This document shows, one piece after another, positions 24,481 to 35,550 of a stretch of 64,000 bases of DNA. Location of the stretch: NCBI RefSeq assembly GCF_030247195.1, contig NC_080671.1:69935412-69999411 (forward strand), in the 5' to 3' direction. Under the pieces are notes generated by a model. It saw nothing but the letters and a program-made list of their open reading frames with translations. It did not search any database and was not told where the DNA came from. Position 1 is the first letter of the stretch; every line of letters begins with the position of its first letter. The DNA comes from Topomyia yanbarensis. Taxonomy: Eukaryota > Arthropoda > Insecta > Diptera > Culicidae. Both the position numbers and the translations under genes were made by a program.

Positions 24481-25849
24481 TTAAACTTTTAAAGTTACGA
24501 TGATTATGTTAAGGGGAAGGCTGTGAGAGCAACCACAGCTTTGCTTGAGGCGCCAGTGTACTGGGCACCACGAACCAGCTGGAATCGCCGGATCGAAGCA
24601 TGTGAGCAGACTAGTTTCACCGTCAGGGACAAGATCGAGTAGGTCGAGTGAAGCACCAGCGGTGGGTCGTCGAGTTTTCAACGAACCGGAAGCAGCGAAC
24701 CAGAAGCTACGCTCCATCCAGTATCGCCGAACCGTCCTCGCCAAGTACTGGTTGGCCCTTTGAGTAGGATTTATGGACTATGCGAGAAGATTGCGACAAA
24801 ACTGGGAGCTAAATGACTTAGGCAACAGGCATCGGTATCGGGAGAACTTCCGACGAGGAATTGAGATGGCTCGCGAAAACAGGAACTAAATGGTTCACAG
24901 AAACGGGAGCCAAATGGCTAACGGAAGTTCACCACTGCAATTAGCCGGATATGTGTTCGGAGCTAAACCGCTCTAATGTATCATTTTGATGTGGCTACCT
25001 ACTGCGCAACAAGATGGAGAAAATTGCAAAGATTTCGAAGATGTACACGGAACCGAGCCGAATTACTATCATGTACCAAACAAACAAATCTACAAGTCTT
25101 CAAGCACAAGCGATAAACCAAAGCTGATGTTTCCACTAGAGTTCGAAAAAGTATAGTATGCACAGGATGTACGTTCGCCAGGCTACTGTATACGAAATAC
25201 GCAATAGAAAAAAAAATTCAGAGAAAACCATATCTGAGATGAATAATTCCATTGACGCACACTTTACCTTTGGATTCATTCCAGAATGTTTTCCAAATGT
25301 CCATAAGTGAAATGTTGCAATCCTGTTTCTGTACATTGTTATCAAGCAGGGTCATCTTTGACCGATTTTCATGCCTTGTGTGTAAAGACCGGTCCATGTG
25401 CCGCCACGACGGAACGAAAACTATTCAAGCAACCAAAAGTTAATACCTTAAAGTACTCTTAAATGTTTACATTAAGTTCTTAGAGAACTTTCAAGCTTTT
25501 ATTGGGAATTTAAAAATTGCACTATTGGGAAAATTATTTAAAACGAAAACTTTAGCATCCCTTTCCTATATGAACTTTTGATTGATTCAGTAATGTTTGC
25601 TTGAATTTTTCTAGTAAAACAAATAACTCAACCCCGCTATACGAAATCACCCTGCGGAAACGTCCACGAGAACAATCGAAAGAAAATGCAAAAAGAAAAA
25701 GAAGTTTATTAAAATAAATATTTATTTTTTGTTTGCCCTCCCCTTCAGAAAAAAAATTGCACTTGGACATAATTTTTAAAAAAGATTTGTAATGGCCTAA
25801 TTGAAACTCAACATTTGAATAATTTATATTTTTTTAAATCCAACTAAAA
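24481..25849. other. Retroelement tail and unannotated sequence
   Basis: The part 24481-24960 is G+C-richer, continues without a break from the RT relic, and repeats the phrase GGGAGCTAAATG/GGAACTAAATGG. It is probably the 3' part of the R1-like element. From about 25000 the sequence becomes A/T-rich with no recognisable gene. The 84- and 72-codon frames are unrecognised. Confidence 0.4.
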
Positions 25850-26170
25850 TCAGTATTATATCGAATTCACCGATTTATGAGCTACAACATAACATTTACT
25901 GATGGCGAATCGATAGACTACTTTTACTTAAAACCTCGGAAAACGAAGGACACTTGAATTCCCATAAGACACAACGTGTACGTTACTCCCTTTTGGACGC
26001 CAGCTAGTACTGGGTTTTCCTCCATGGTCAAATTTGACTGCTATTAGCAAAAAATCTAAAAACTATTTTCAAACTTCTCAAATGACAGTAGATTACTCAG
26101 AACTGTTGAAAATGCCGAAAAGTCAATTACGGAAAAATATGGGTTACACCCTTTTGGACGCCAACATTCA
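25850..26170 (+). mobile_element. Truncated copy of the 6768-7652 MITE
   Basis: Direct alignment with about 7330-7640: shared blocks include CACCGATWTRTGAGCTACAA, CCCTTTTGGACGCCAGCTAG and the terminal CCTTTTGGACGCCA. Only the right third of the family is present. The left end is missing. Confidence 0.7.
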
Positions 26171-26262
26171 ACTTTCTCTCCCATAGATACCCTTAAAAAG
26201 TATATTTAAGTAAAAGTATAGTATTAACATTCAACTTTCTCTCCCATAGATACCCTTAAAAA
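26164..26262 (+). repeat. 63-bp tandem duplication
   Basis: The block starting ACATTCAACTTTCTCTCCCA occurs at 26164-26199 and again at 26227-26262, a direct duplication with a 63-bp period. The second unit contains the left copy of the target duplication of the following insertion, so the tandem duplication probably predates that insertion. Confidence 0.8.
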
Positions 26263-26268
26263 AGCATT

Positions 26269-28204
26269 AAGCCGTGTGGTGTCCGGCGGGCTGAAATCTT
26301 TTTGCACTATTTCAACCAAGAATAGAACCTCTGGGAACTGCTCCCATGTCGTAAGAGGCGACTAACAACATGCTAGGAGTTCCTAGGCCGAGGTTTTGTT
26401 CCGTACCGAAGACTTAATCTGGGCGGACCTTAAGGTTTTCCATATTACCCTCTTTCCAGTCTGTATTTAGTGAATCACTGACATATACCTTTTCTGATTC
26501 GCCTTTCTTGATTGTGTACCAACGTTTTAAGTTTCTTCTGGCGGTTGTATATTAGCCGTAAATGACGAAATCTAATTCTACACTAAGTAACAGAATATAT
26601 TAATATACCGGCACTTCCACGCCAAGGTTTAACTTCCAAAGCTTTGGCTTAAAAACCGTTTTTAAAAAATGGAAACTTTCATGCAGGAAATTTATTGAAT
26701 TGGCCTAAGATGGAGCTGTCGAATTTCACAAAAAGCTTTTTATGTTGCAAGTGATCTGTAGTTGTGTTAAATTAGGTATTTTTCTATTATATTTGGAACC
26801 GTCTACCGACAAATCTACATTTACGAATACCTCCAAAAGTGACTTCTTGAGGTCTCATGAAGGCCTGACACTAGCTTTATGATACTTTTGCTTTTCTAAA
26901 CAGTAATAAAAATCTCAACATTCAAGAACTTCACTTTGTCAGAAAATGTAGGGCCATCGGAAGCTAAAACTTCGTAAAATCGCACTCCTGGTCCTTTTTT
27001 CAGTGCAGTACTCTACGTCACTCGCTCAAATTTGCACCGCTCTTATGGTAGTCGGTATTTGCTAGTATTACTGTTCTCCCATCCATTCTGGTAGTCAAAC
27101 GGTGGGATAGCAAAATTCTTACAAGTTTCCTATCTCATGCCTCCACGCGAGTCTAAGTCTATTGATGACATTTGGTCCTTAGACCGCAGAATGAGAGGGT
27201 GCGAACAGAATGAGAGGGTGCGAACAGATCTAGTCGAGAAAACATTGCCGTAAAAATGAATAGTTGATCGGAAATTAGCCCCAATACGACTAATCTGACT
27301 AGTATCTATGAACACGGCTCAATACGTATTGAAAATTCGCCGCGTCTGTTTTTATGAACCTAATTTAAAGCTCCGTTATTGCTAACAAGCCCGTGCATCA
27401 GATTAACAATCCTTTATATTTCCCTTCAGTGTTCGGTATTATCGCTCGTATACTTGTATTCCACAAACAATCCGATATGGAAAATAAGAAATACTTTCCT
27501 TGATTTATAACATCTCGCGCTATTTTTGCCAGTATAATATGCTGTCACTTGGTAGTTTTCAAGCCAATAAATATATCGTAGAGAAGAAGTAGCGAGTTCT
27601 GTCCAAATACTGTTGCAATAAATAGTGATCCGGCCCATTACGCAGATAAGATTAGCTTTTCCAGGCAATACTCCCACGATCGGCTGTGTGGAGTTCAAAT
27701 TGTTTTTGTTTAGGGAACATAGTATACTCTCGGTAGCCGGCTGCCCAGAGTTTAAAAATAACCAAAAACTAAACAAGATCATCTCTTTTTCGAGTGATCG
27801 TGCACTCGAAGACTAACTAAACAACTACCTAATAAAATATGCTTTACAGGTCGCATCGTTTGCTTGGAGCGAATCCTAGACCTGATACCCTTCCAAACCA
27901 CCAACTCCGCGACACCTATGGAAGAGTCTGATGAATCGTCGTCCTTCCGTTAAGTAGGTGGAGCATCAACACTTCCTGTCTACCTTATCCTTTATCCTTC
28001 CCCGTGAACGATGGAGATGGGGGCGGCCGGCAATGATGGCTATCATGCTGTTGAGGTTTTAATATGGGTCGGATTGGTATGAATTCCTACTTACCACTTC
28101 CTAAGCAACTCTTATTAGATAATCAGCAGTCAAACATGATGAAGTCAGTGTGCAATCCGCCAAAATCATCGTCACAACGCAACGCAACGCAACGCAACGC
28201 AACG
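26269..28204 (+). mobile_element. Non-LTR-like insertion with 24-bp target duplication
   Basis: A 24-bp sequence beginning CATAGATACCC and ending AAAGCATT is identical at 26245-26268 and 28205-28228. It brackets 1936 bp that ends in a six-copy AACGC tail. Long exact duplications and a simple-repeat 3' tail point to target-primed reverse transcription. The insert starts with GCCGTGTGGTGTCCGGCGGG and contains CCCATGTCGTAAGAGGCGAC, a phrase I associate with 5' regions of some retroposons. No RT is readable: the longest frame is 118 codons on the opposite strand, and an 18-bp internal duplication sits near 27187-27226. Probably a non-autonomous or internally deleted element, family unknown to me. 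Confidence 0.75.
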
Positions 28205-28205
28205 C
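28176..28205 (+). repeat. (AACGC)6 microsatellite tail
   Basis: Six exact copies of AACGC form the 3' terminus of the 26269-28204 insertion. The last base overlaps the start of the right target duplication. Confidence 0.9.
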
Positions 28206-28228
28206 ATAGATACCCTTAAAAAAGCATT

Positions 28229-30395
28229 GTCCAAATAACCCGACAGTATTGCTGGACTGGTAGACAAAATGTAAACAGAAATGATATTTTCACAATTAAT
28301 ATAAAAACTCTAATAGCATAATAGCTGCAAGCAACACGATTTCTTTGTTCATTTTAAACAATGAGAACTTAACGATTTTTTCTCCATTTTATGTGTTACA
28401 ATATAGAAAGCTCCAGTGTTCGCTATTCTCTTTTGATCCCCATGATATTTTCCATTCAAACACAACCACCCTGTACTGGGTTTGGGGAGCCAGTGTCGCG
28501 ACGTTACTTCCACTTGTAGCCGGGATCCGCAAACAACCGGAATGCAGTTTCATTTCATTCACTCTCGAAACCGCACTTCTTCCCTTGTTTGATTCTGGGG
28601 GTGGCGAAAATCGGGGTAGCAAAAGGCAGCCCAATTATTCACCCCGTTGCTCATATTGTTAAAAGTTGATTTTTGTCAGTTTTTTTGCATTGCGTTGCAC
28701 ACCCGATCTCTTGGTATATGTTTGCATTATGACGACAGGCGAAGTTCATTATTACACTGGCGAACCTATGAGAATGGAAGTCACGATAATAACCCACTTG
28801 AAGAGCAGGAATTGTGCGACTCATTTGAATTGCCCTTGAGTCACAAAAAAGGCTGTTCAGGAACTTTTGAATTTTCTCCTTTTAATTGGCAACTAGGTTC
28901 GATTTTCCTTTCGAAACTTAGCTCATTTGGCGTTGCACACTGATTGATTTGTTTTGCAACAATTTAACTTTCAGGTGTTTTGCCATTGTCGAGAATGCTA
29001 ACTAATTTTCTTAAGAAATTCATATTTCAATTAATCTTTATTAGGATTTCTGATTTAAATATTTGTATTATTCTCAAACTTTCAACAATTTACATCGTGC
29101 ATTTTAAGCGATTTTCTAGTTAAATTTCACTTTAAAACCGCTAAAATTTTCAAAATATTGTCACATCAGACAAGCCGATTATAATCTGCCAGAAGTCCTT
29201 TGAACGAACATGATTTCCCATTGGTTGTGTACACTGTTTATATATATATTCCCTTGATAGCAACACGTGTTGGTTTACAACTTTTACTGGAGTCAAACAC
29301 AATAATTCATCCTACCTCCCGTCCGCCCATTTTCCCACCTATTGTGAAATTCAATTCCCCATTTTAGCGCAGTTTCGAGCAATGGCAACAAACTGCTGAT
29401 GGACAAACAAACATTGAAAGCTCCCTTTCTTCGCCAATGGATGTCGTCATTATTGAATGTGAGGGGGAGGGCAGATAATGGCGGTGATATTGCGAAAGCT
29501 TTTTTCCGATTCTGTTGACTTATTCGACCACATCCGCTGCTTTTTGGAGGTGTGACGAATTAATTGATTTTTACCGGCTTTGTATTGAAGTGTTACTTAC
29601 AGTTGGTCGGTGAAAGTAATGGGTTCGAATACACTAATTCAAACGTGATTTTCAATAACGGTGAAGCCAATGAGAATAACACCTTATGAACTTTTGTTTT
29701 TTTTTTTTGAAAACAAAAAAAATCTCAAGTCAAAAAATCAACCAAACAGGATTCCGGCTTGCCACCCCCAGTGATGAATGCTATCATCTAATAGCGCACT
29801 TACACAAACTCCAGGAAGTAATAAAACTGTGAGAATTTGTCCTCTAGCGACAGCCATACATTCCAGACGGAATTGTTTTTCCATCTACCCACTTCCCTGC
29901 CGACATTTTATTATTTTTCCTCAATCAAAAGCTTACGAACACAATAGTAGGTATTGGAAAGCTAGCCGTCAGCGATAGCTGCCTCAGATGCCGTCTAAAC
30001 TGTGCACCGAAGGAAAACGCAAAAATTATTCTTCTGCAGATTGAATTACATTTAACAGTCAATGTTCATCCTATCGATCGTTTCCCTTGTTTACAATTGG
30101 ATTCAAGATCGAAGAAAAGAGCATAAATTGAATGAATGGCTGAATTGAATGACAAGAAATATATTATCCCCACAAAGGCTATTAGGACCGGCGCGCCGTC
30201 CCGATGCTAACCGTACGACGTGCACCATTCCGATGAAGAATTTTTATTCACATACAGTTAAATATACTACCGCCTGGTCGATTCTTTTGATTTTTTTTTC
30301 TATCAGAACCTCTACAAAGCGTTCAAAGAAAGCTAATAAGGATGGGATTTTTAATTAAATTTTGTTCTTTCTTCTTTGTTCTAATTTCATTTCAG
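28229..30395 (+). other. Repeat-poor sequence upstream of the 30396 exon
   Basis: This 2.1-kb stretch lacks obvious mobile-element termini, unlike the rest of the window. Frames of 105 (28345-28662) and 98 codons (28647-28943) have no domain. The last 40 bases before 30396 are pyrimidine-rich and serve as the splice acceptor of the next exon. It may include intronic regulatory DNA. A TATATATATATTCCC-type box near 29240 is not sufficient to call a promoter. Confidence 0.4.
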
Positions 30396-30462
30396 CAGCT
30401 ATGAGTGCTTGACGGTCAGTAACGCCAAACAAAGCAAGAGTCTGGGCGATCTGTTAGATATG
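30396..30462 (+). CDS. Probable internal coding exon, NSP/BCAR3-like SH2 adaptor gene
   Basis: A pyrimidine-rich tract ending TTTCAG precedes an open segment reading SYECLTVSNAKQSKSLGDLL followed by two more residues, and a consensus donor GTAAGT follows at 30463. The acceptor could also be used three bases later (CAGCAG). The last codon ends exactly at the donor, so the downstream junction is phase 0. The next recognisable exon on this strand, 46166-46408, starts in phase 0 and encodes an SH2 domain, so the two can join in frame. The position upstream of SH2 fits the N-terminal half of NSP adaptors, which is poorly conserved. Evidence is splice signals, phase and codon quality; the peptide itself has no named domain. 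Confidence 0.6.
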
Positions 30463-30836
30463 GTAAGTAAATATTGTTATAGAAATAAAAATATGCATTG
30501 GCCGTTGCTAAAGTAGATTGGGGAAAACATAGCATCAGAAGATAGCTATGATTAAAGAATCCATGGAAACTATTATTGACTTAAACTTAGTTGTGCAGAT
30601 GAATTTTTTATATAAAATACCTTTTTTAAGCAGGCATACAGCTCAAAAACTGGACGAGTTTTCATTTTATTAAGTACAAAGTATTCGATAGATTTTAAAA
30701 ACTACATGTCAATAGAGCAGAGGGGTATCCACTATTACTAACTTACTACTAACTTCGTTACAAATAACTGAAATATTCGTAAGCACATAAAGCGATGGTG
30801 AATTACCCAATATTAAATATAAAACTAAGACAGGTG

Positions 30837-31218
30837 CACAGTGTTTTAAAACGTCGTTTTCGTGCTCAAAATTATTAGCGTTTTAGAGTTATAGTTATTG
30901 GAGAAGTTATTGTTCTTATGATTGCGCATCCACAGGAGTATACCGTTCAGTGATTAATTCACCTATAAGTGATATACGAAATTTATTATCTGAACTAATT
31001 AAGATAGAGACTTTGTGTCTTCGGCAAAGTTGTAGCAAATATTACTACAAAAGAAATTGCTGAAGACTCACTTATAGGTGAATTAATCACTGAACGGTAT
31101 ACTCCTGTGGATGCGCAATCGTAAGAACAACAACTTCTTCGAACAAGCTATATTTCTAATGTCAACGGTTTAGACGCTATTAATTTTGAGCACGAAAACG
31201 ACGTTTTAAAACACTGTG
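30837..31218. mobile_element. 382-bp foldback element with CACAGTG ends
   Basis: The two halves are nearly perfect reverse complements. The left starts CACAGTGTTTTAAAACGTCG and the right ends with its complement, with arms of about 110-190 bp (shared block ATTCACCTATAAGTG near the centre). The flanking pentamers AGGTG (30832-30836) and AGATG (31219-31223) agree at 4 of 5. CACAGTG ends and a possible 5-bp duplication resemble the Transib-type family elsewhere in the window, but the interior is unrelated. Non-coding. Confidence 0.7.
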
Positions 31219-31465
31219 AGATGGTAGAAAGCCCTATATTACGCCCTATAGGAACCATAAACAGGTTGAATTGCTCGTGGTTTCAGGTTAAGTTCTCAAA
31301 CTTGACTGGTTCCAGCTGAAAAGCCTACCGAGGTATTCCACGAAGATCCGTCCGAAAATCTTTAAAATCGTGATCGAAAAAAAAGTTCGATTACCGAATT
31401 TTATACAACAAAACTAACTGATAACGAGTTACAGGGAATGAATTCTTCTGCATGAAACATATATA

Positions 31466-31907
31466 CACTGAAAAAAATGCTATCTCATTTTTCACAAAAA
31501 CAAAAATTTATGTATAAAATTTAAATGTCAACATACCCATATTTTAATTTTATTATATTTCACCAACTAAAACAAGAAACATTTTGAATGTAATTACACG
31601 ATGGAGGACTAATCGATAAAAAAGTTTTTCTAACGATAACTTTATACATGTTTTACAAATTATTAACATCCAAAACTATAATTTTTTTACAGTATATGAT
31701 TCTAAGTGTTCTAAATTTAAATCAAAATGCATTCAACTGAAATCTTCCAAAATGCGATGGTTGTCGAGATATTTGGAATTTTGCTCCAACAAAAAAAAGA
31801 ATTCGTGTAATTATGCCCTTTTTAAAAGTTATTCGCGTTCCCCCATCATAAAATGTCAGCAATAGTATGTTTATCGTTTTAAAGATGTAAAAGAAACTTT
31901 TTCAGTG
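31466..31907. mobile_element. TA-flanked MITE, CACTGAAAAA ends
   Basis: The left terminus CACTGAAAAAAA and the right terminus TTTTTCAGTG are inverted repeats, each followed outward by TA (31464-31465, 31908-31909). Tc1/mariner-type insertion is likely. A/T-rich interior without coding. A diverged direct copy of the inner part lies at about 31985-32220. Confidence 0.65.
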
Positions 31908-31984
31908 TACTTGGATTATGGGCAAGCTACAAATAAAAAAGCTTTCCGAACAACTACTGTTGACATATTTTTATAATTCATTTA

Positions 31985-32220
31985 TATAGAAGTTAAAAAA
32001 AGAAATATGTTCTTTTTGAATGTGATTCTAAACGCCATTTCAAATCAAAATGCTCATAACAAAAAATTTTCTGAAATATTGCTATTCTGGAGATATTTTG
32101 AATTTTGTTTTAACAAAACAATTATTTTGTTTTATTACGACCTTTTCACAAGTTATTCGTGTTTCTCCATCAACAGCAATAAGTTTTTTAAAAGGCCATT
32201 AAAATTTCATGTAACTTTCC
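31985..32220 (+). repeat. Diverged direct copy of the 31466 MITE interior
   Basis: Blocks such as AAATCAAAATGC, GGAGATATTTTGAATTTTG and AAGTTATTCGTGTTTCTCCA match the corresponding blocks at 31720-31850 (AAATCAAAATGC, CGAGATATTTGGAATTTTG, AAGTTATTCGCGTTCCCCCA). The neighbouring MITE interior was therefore duplicated in tandem long ago. Confidence 0.6.
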
Positions 32221-33847
32221 TGTTGACATCAAGGCGATAAACCATTTGAAAGTTATACGAAAATCCAAATATTATTCAACCTACCTTGGTGGAATAAAAG
32301 ATTAGAAAACTTGAGGAAACATGCTCGTAAAATGTTGAATCAAGCAAAGAAAACAACAATACAGAGTTTACAGTGGGCTGAATATAGAAAGGCACTCACG
32401 TTGTATAACAAAGAAATAAGGAAAGCTAAACTGTGGTCGTTGATAGTTGATGGACTAGTATCACAACATAACTGGAGGCAAACGGATTTGAAATAGTTGG
32501 TTTTGCAGACGACATAGTGATTATTGTTCGTGGGAAATATGAACAAGTAATCAGAGATAGATTACAATATGCTCTGAATTTAACTGCAGCGTGGTGCAAA
32601 GATGAGGGGCTATCCATAAACCCTGATAAGACCACGGTTATTCCATTTACTCGCAACAGAAAATTTAAAATACCTGACCTATATTTAGAAGGAACAAAAT
32701 TGGCCCTTTCATTGAAGGTAAAATATCTAGGAGTGATCATTGATAGCAAGCTCAATTGGAATCTACATATGGATCAAATTATAAGTAAAGCTACTAGTGC
32801 CTTATGGATAAGTAAAACAACCTTTGGAAAAAAATGGGGGATGAAACCTAAAATGATGCATTAGAGATCTATAGTAAGACCTAGAATAACTTATGCGAGC
32901 TTAGTTTGGTGGCCAAAAACTAAAGTTAGGTACGCACAGAAAAAAACTAGAAAAATTACAAAGATTTGCTACGATTTCTATCACAGGATCAATTCGTAGT
33001 ACGCCGTCTAAAGCACTAGATGCAATGCTGAGTTGATTACCTTTACATTTATTTGTGCAAATGGAAGCTGAGAAAAGCGCACTAAGACCGAAAAGAACTA
33101 AACAGTTCTTTGTTGGAGACCTTAGGGGCCATCTTAGCATTCTAAATGAGTTCGAAATCAATCTGTTAGTAAATCAAACTGACTCACAGTGACCGGTTTT
33201 CGAATAAAAGTCGGACGAAACCAAAAATGTTGCCCAATCTTCCTGAAAATTACATATTAAGGTCATTTTGGTGTGGTGAGCTCATTTTTAATGTCAAAAG
33301 TTATAAAAGGTGAAATAAATTTTCCCATACAGTGCTATCGAACCTTTCTTATAAGCATAATATCATTTTTATGAAAAATGTTTTTTAGCAACATAATAAT
33401 TGGATAAAACTTCTTTCAATCTCTACAAAAAGTGTTTGTTAACGTTTTATTTAGTTGTTATTTTGCACTTATCCCCATGCTCCTCCATGTCAGCAAACAT
33501 TTTAAAATGTCGATTTTAAACCCCAGGCAAAAAGGGGCGAAACGAGACCTTGAAATTCGAAAAGTAGAGATGAATGTATAATAAGTGACCGTTCCGAACT
33601 GTTTCGCCTAATTGTACAGAATACATTTGTGAAAAAAGAAGTTGTTATCAAACCACTTAAAATATATTTGCAATAATATTACATTTTTAGAATCAAATTT
33701 GGCAAACATGTTGAAGTGATCAACAAAATTCTTTAAATGCCCTTTAAAATAAAACTAGTTGTGCTCAAATCGGATTAAAATTGAAAGAGTAGCAGGTTTT
33801 TGAAGTGAACATAGATACTGTGATTTAGAAAATGAATTTCATTAGAA

Positions 33848-34672
33848 TTGTCTGATACAACGATGTTTAAATTGCTATTAAAAATCCAATTCTCATTCAG
33901 ATCTCACAAAATGTGGAGAATATGTCATTCAATACATAAAAAACCCTTGAACCTATCAAAAACTAAATATATGCTGTTTCGTTCATCTAGAAGAGCTATA
34001 GGCGTGCATCCAGACCCAAGAATGGGACAGTCTGTAATTCAAGAAACTAACTGCTTCAAATATTTAGGACTTCACTTAGACCCCACACTCTCCTGGATTG
34101 AGCATATAACATCTATAGAGAGAAAAGTTGCATCGTTATGTGGGGCTATGCGTAAAGTATGCTCTTTTGTTCCCCAGCATGTACTTCTAAAATTTTATTA
34201 TGCGCACATCCACTCATTGCTGAACTACCTTGTATCTGTGTGGGGCCGTGCCAGTATTTCGAATCTGAAAAAGCTACAAACGCTTCAAAACAGATGTCTT
34301 AAAATTATTTATAAAAAACCATTTATGTACCCTACTATTTTGTTATACAATAATAATGCCCATAACATTTTACCTTTGCTTGGGTTGACTAACTACCAAA
34401 CAATAATGTACATCCACAATGCTTTGCATAATACTATTGCTCATAATAATCTAGAATTTACGACAGGAATTCGAGCTCACAGCACCAGACAAGCCAATCA
34501 TTTATTATACTCCAGAGTATCCACGAACCTTGGTCAAAGACGCATTTCTTTCATCGGACCTAAGCTATTCAACCAGCTTCCTACGGATTTAAAGCAAATA
34601 ACATGTCGCACTCGTTTCCAAGCAAAATTGAAACTAATTTTAAAAAATAAAATAGGAGAATTTTTAATATAA
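33848..34672 (+). pseudogene. C-terminal reverse transcriptase fragment (non-LTR)
   Basis: A 274-codon open frame whose first 33 or so codons come from the interrupted MITE. True retroelement coding begins near 33947. What remains is the end of the RT palm, the thumb and the C-terminal segment. Catalytic motifs A, B and C (FADD) are absent because of 5' truncation, so it cannot polymerise. Residues resembling a thumb (KYLGLHLDPTLSW, near 34061-34101) and the ALHN and GPKLFNQLP segments are visible. No RNase H follows. Confidence 0.75.
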
Positions 34673-35066
34673 ACTTCGTTCACCACCAATCGAGCTTATT
34701 CCTTTAGCTATAATTGATTAACATTTTTTAAATAAAAACAATTGATAAATGCATTTTTTATAGCAATAAGTAATAAATAAATTTAAATTATTATGAGCTT
34801 CCTGCAAAGCTACGATGGGACCCTTAAAAGGATTCTTTTCCGCTGGGTACTCGCCGTAGCTTCTTGTCAAATTTTGTGTTTTGTCGGTCTCGTATTGTTT
34901 TTTTTTGTTCTCAGCGTTTCCGCGATTCGTAACTTTGTTTTGTTGTGCTGACCTTTTTTTTTTGTACGCTGAGAACTGATGTGTCCACTACCAGGGGGCT
35001 CCGTTTGTGAGCTTTTTGGTGTGGGGGTAAGAGGCGGGCTATTAAAAAAAAAAAAAAAGAAAAAAA
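33947..35066 (+). mobile_element. 5'-truncated non-LTR retrotransposon with poly(A) tail
   Basis: It inserted into the Transib-type MITE. The nonamer AAAAAACCC flanks it (33938-33946 and 35067-35075), and the MITE alignment resumes directly after it. The single long frame (to 34672) starts inside RT (LNLSKTKYMLF), continues through KYLGLHLDPTLSWIEHI and the thumb (HSLLNYLVSVWG), and ends after a C-terminal region with GPKLFNQLPTDLKQI. The 3' untranslated part ends in an A-rich tail from 35044. Truncation within RT is the usual product of incomplete target-primed reverse transcription. The frame is intact, so the insertion is relatively young. CR1/Jockey-like group, clade not fixed. Confidence 0.8.
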
Positions 35067-35435
35067 AAAAAACCCAGGAAAAATAAAAATTATCGATATT
35101 TGAAACATAGGTTTTGTCCGGTCTCCGGCCACTGTGTGACTGGATGAATAGGAAATATAACTTTGAACGCCTATTCAAATACAAAAAAATGACAAACATT
35201 AGATTTTTTACATTTCATTTTCACATTCCATGTGACTCGTTCTCAGATAGTTTTGCTGTTTAAAATACAGCAATTTTTTTAAATAATGCATGCAGAAACA
35301 TCTACGTTCCTTTGAAAAAATGCTCTTGTATCAAACTATTGCAATTGCCAAAGAAAACCATGGAGATTCATAAACCAAACACAACTGCAAAGTTTCGTTC
35401 GAATAAACGATGTACATATTTTACGGTCGGCCGGT

Positions 35436-35550
35436 TTTTCGTGGAAGTCCTCTACTTCAATCCATCTGTTGTAAACAGCCCAACTGGATCGTTTTTTCGT
35501 GGAAGTCCTCTATTTCAATCCATCTGTTGTAAACAGCCCAACTAGATCGT
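35436..35550 (+). repeat. 58-bp tandem duplication
   Basis: Two nearly identical units (TTTTCGTGGAAGTCCTCT through AACAGCCCAACTGGATCG) stand head to tail at 35436 and 35494, differing at only a few positions. This suggests a recent replication-slippage or unequal-exchange event just outside the large inverted repeat. Confidence 0.8.

Larger units (their letters stand above)
33185..35136. mobile_element. Transib-type MITE, second copy, TSD TGACT, itself interrupted
   Basis: It starts CACAGTGACCGG and ends CGGCCACTGTG. The pentamer TGACT is identical on both sides (33180-33184, 35137-35141). The first 200 bp align with 22196-22400 (AAAGTCGGAC, GAGCTCATTTTT and CATACAGTG blocks), and the last 60 bp align with 22990-23048. 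The middle is interrupted at 33946 by a 1120-bp retroposon. Without it, the element would be about 0.82 kb, matching the 853-bp first copy. No transposase is encoded. Confidence 0.85.
32285..35200 (+). pseudogene. LOA-like non-LTR reverse transcriptase relic (host of a nest)
   Basis: The segment 32285-32440 encodes a pre-RT linker (NLRKHARKMLNQAKK and KALTLYNKEIRKAKLW). A large deletion joins it to the RT catalytic region, GFEIVGFADDIVII at about 32484-32525, with both motif C aspartates. A thumb-like region with KYLGVIIDSKLNWNLHM follows. After a stop near 32865 the frame continues (RPRITYASLVWWPKT, then LRGHLSILNEFE) to 33184. There a Transib-type MITE interrupts it. Past the MITE, at 35137, the frame resumes with WMNRKYNFERLF. 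The order and wording fit LOA-type elements with RNase H, but the clade is from memory. Confidence 0.75.

Noticed and set aside
28176..28205. AACGC array as a CRISPR-like or telomeric repeat
   Set aside because: Pentanucleotide without spacers, placed as a retroposon tail next to a target duplication.
29230..29260. TATA-like box as a promoter of the SH2 gene
   Set aside because: The sequence is simply A/T-rich, no initiator or downstream element is visible, and the 30396 exon has an acceptor, so it is internal.
29600..29640. GGTTCGAATAC as a tRNA T-loop
   Set aside because: No A-box or cloverleaf can be folded around it.
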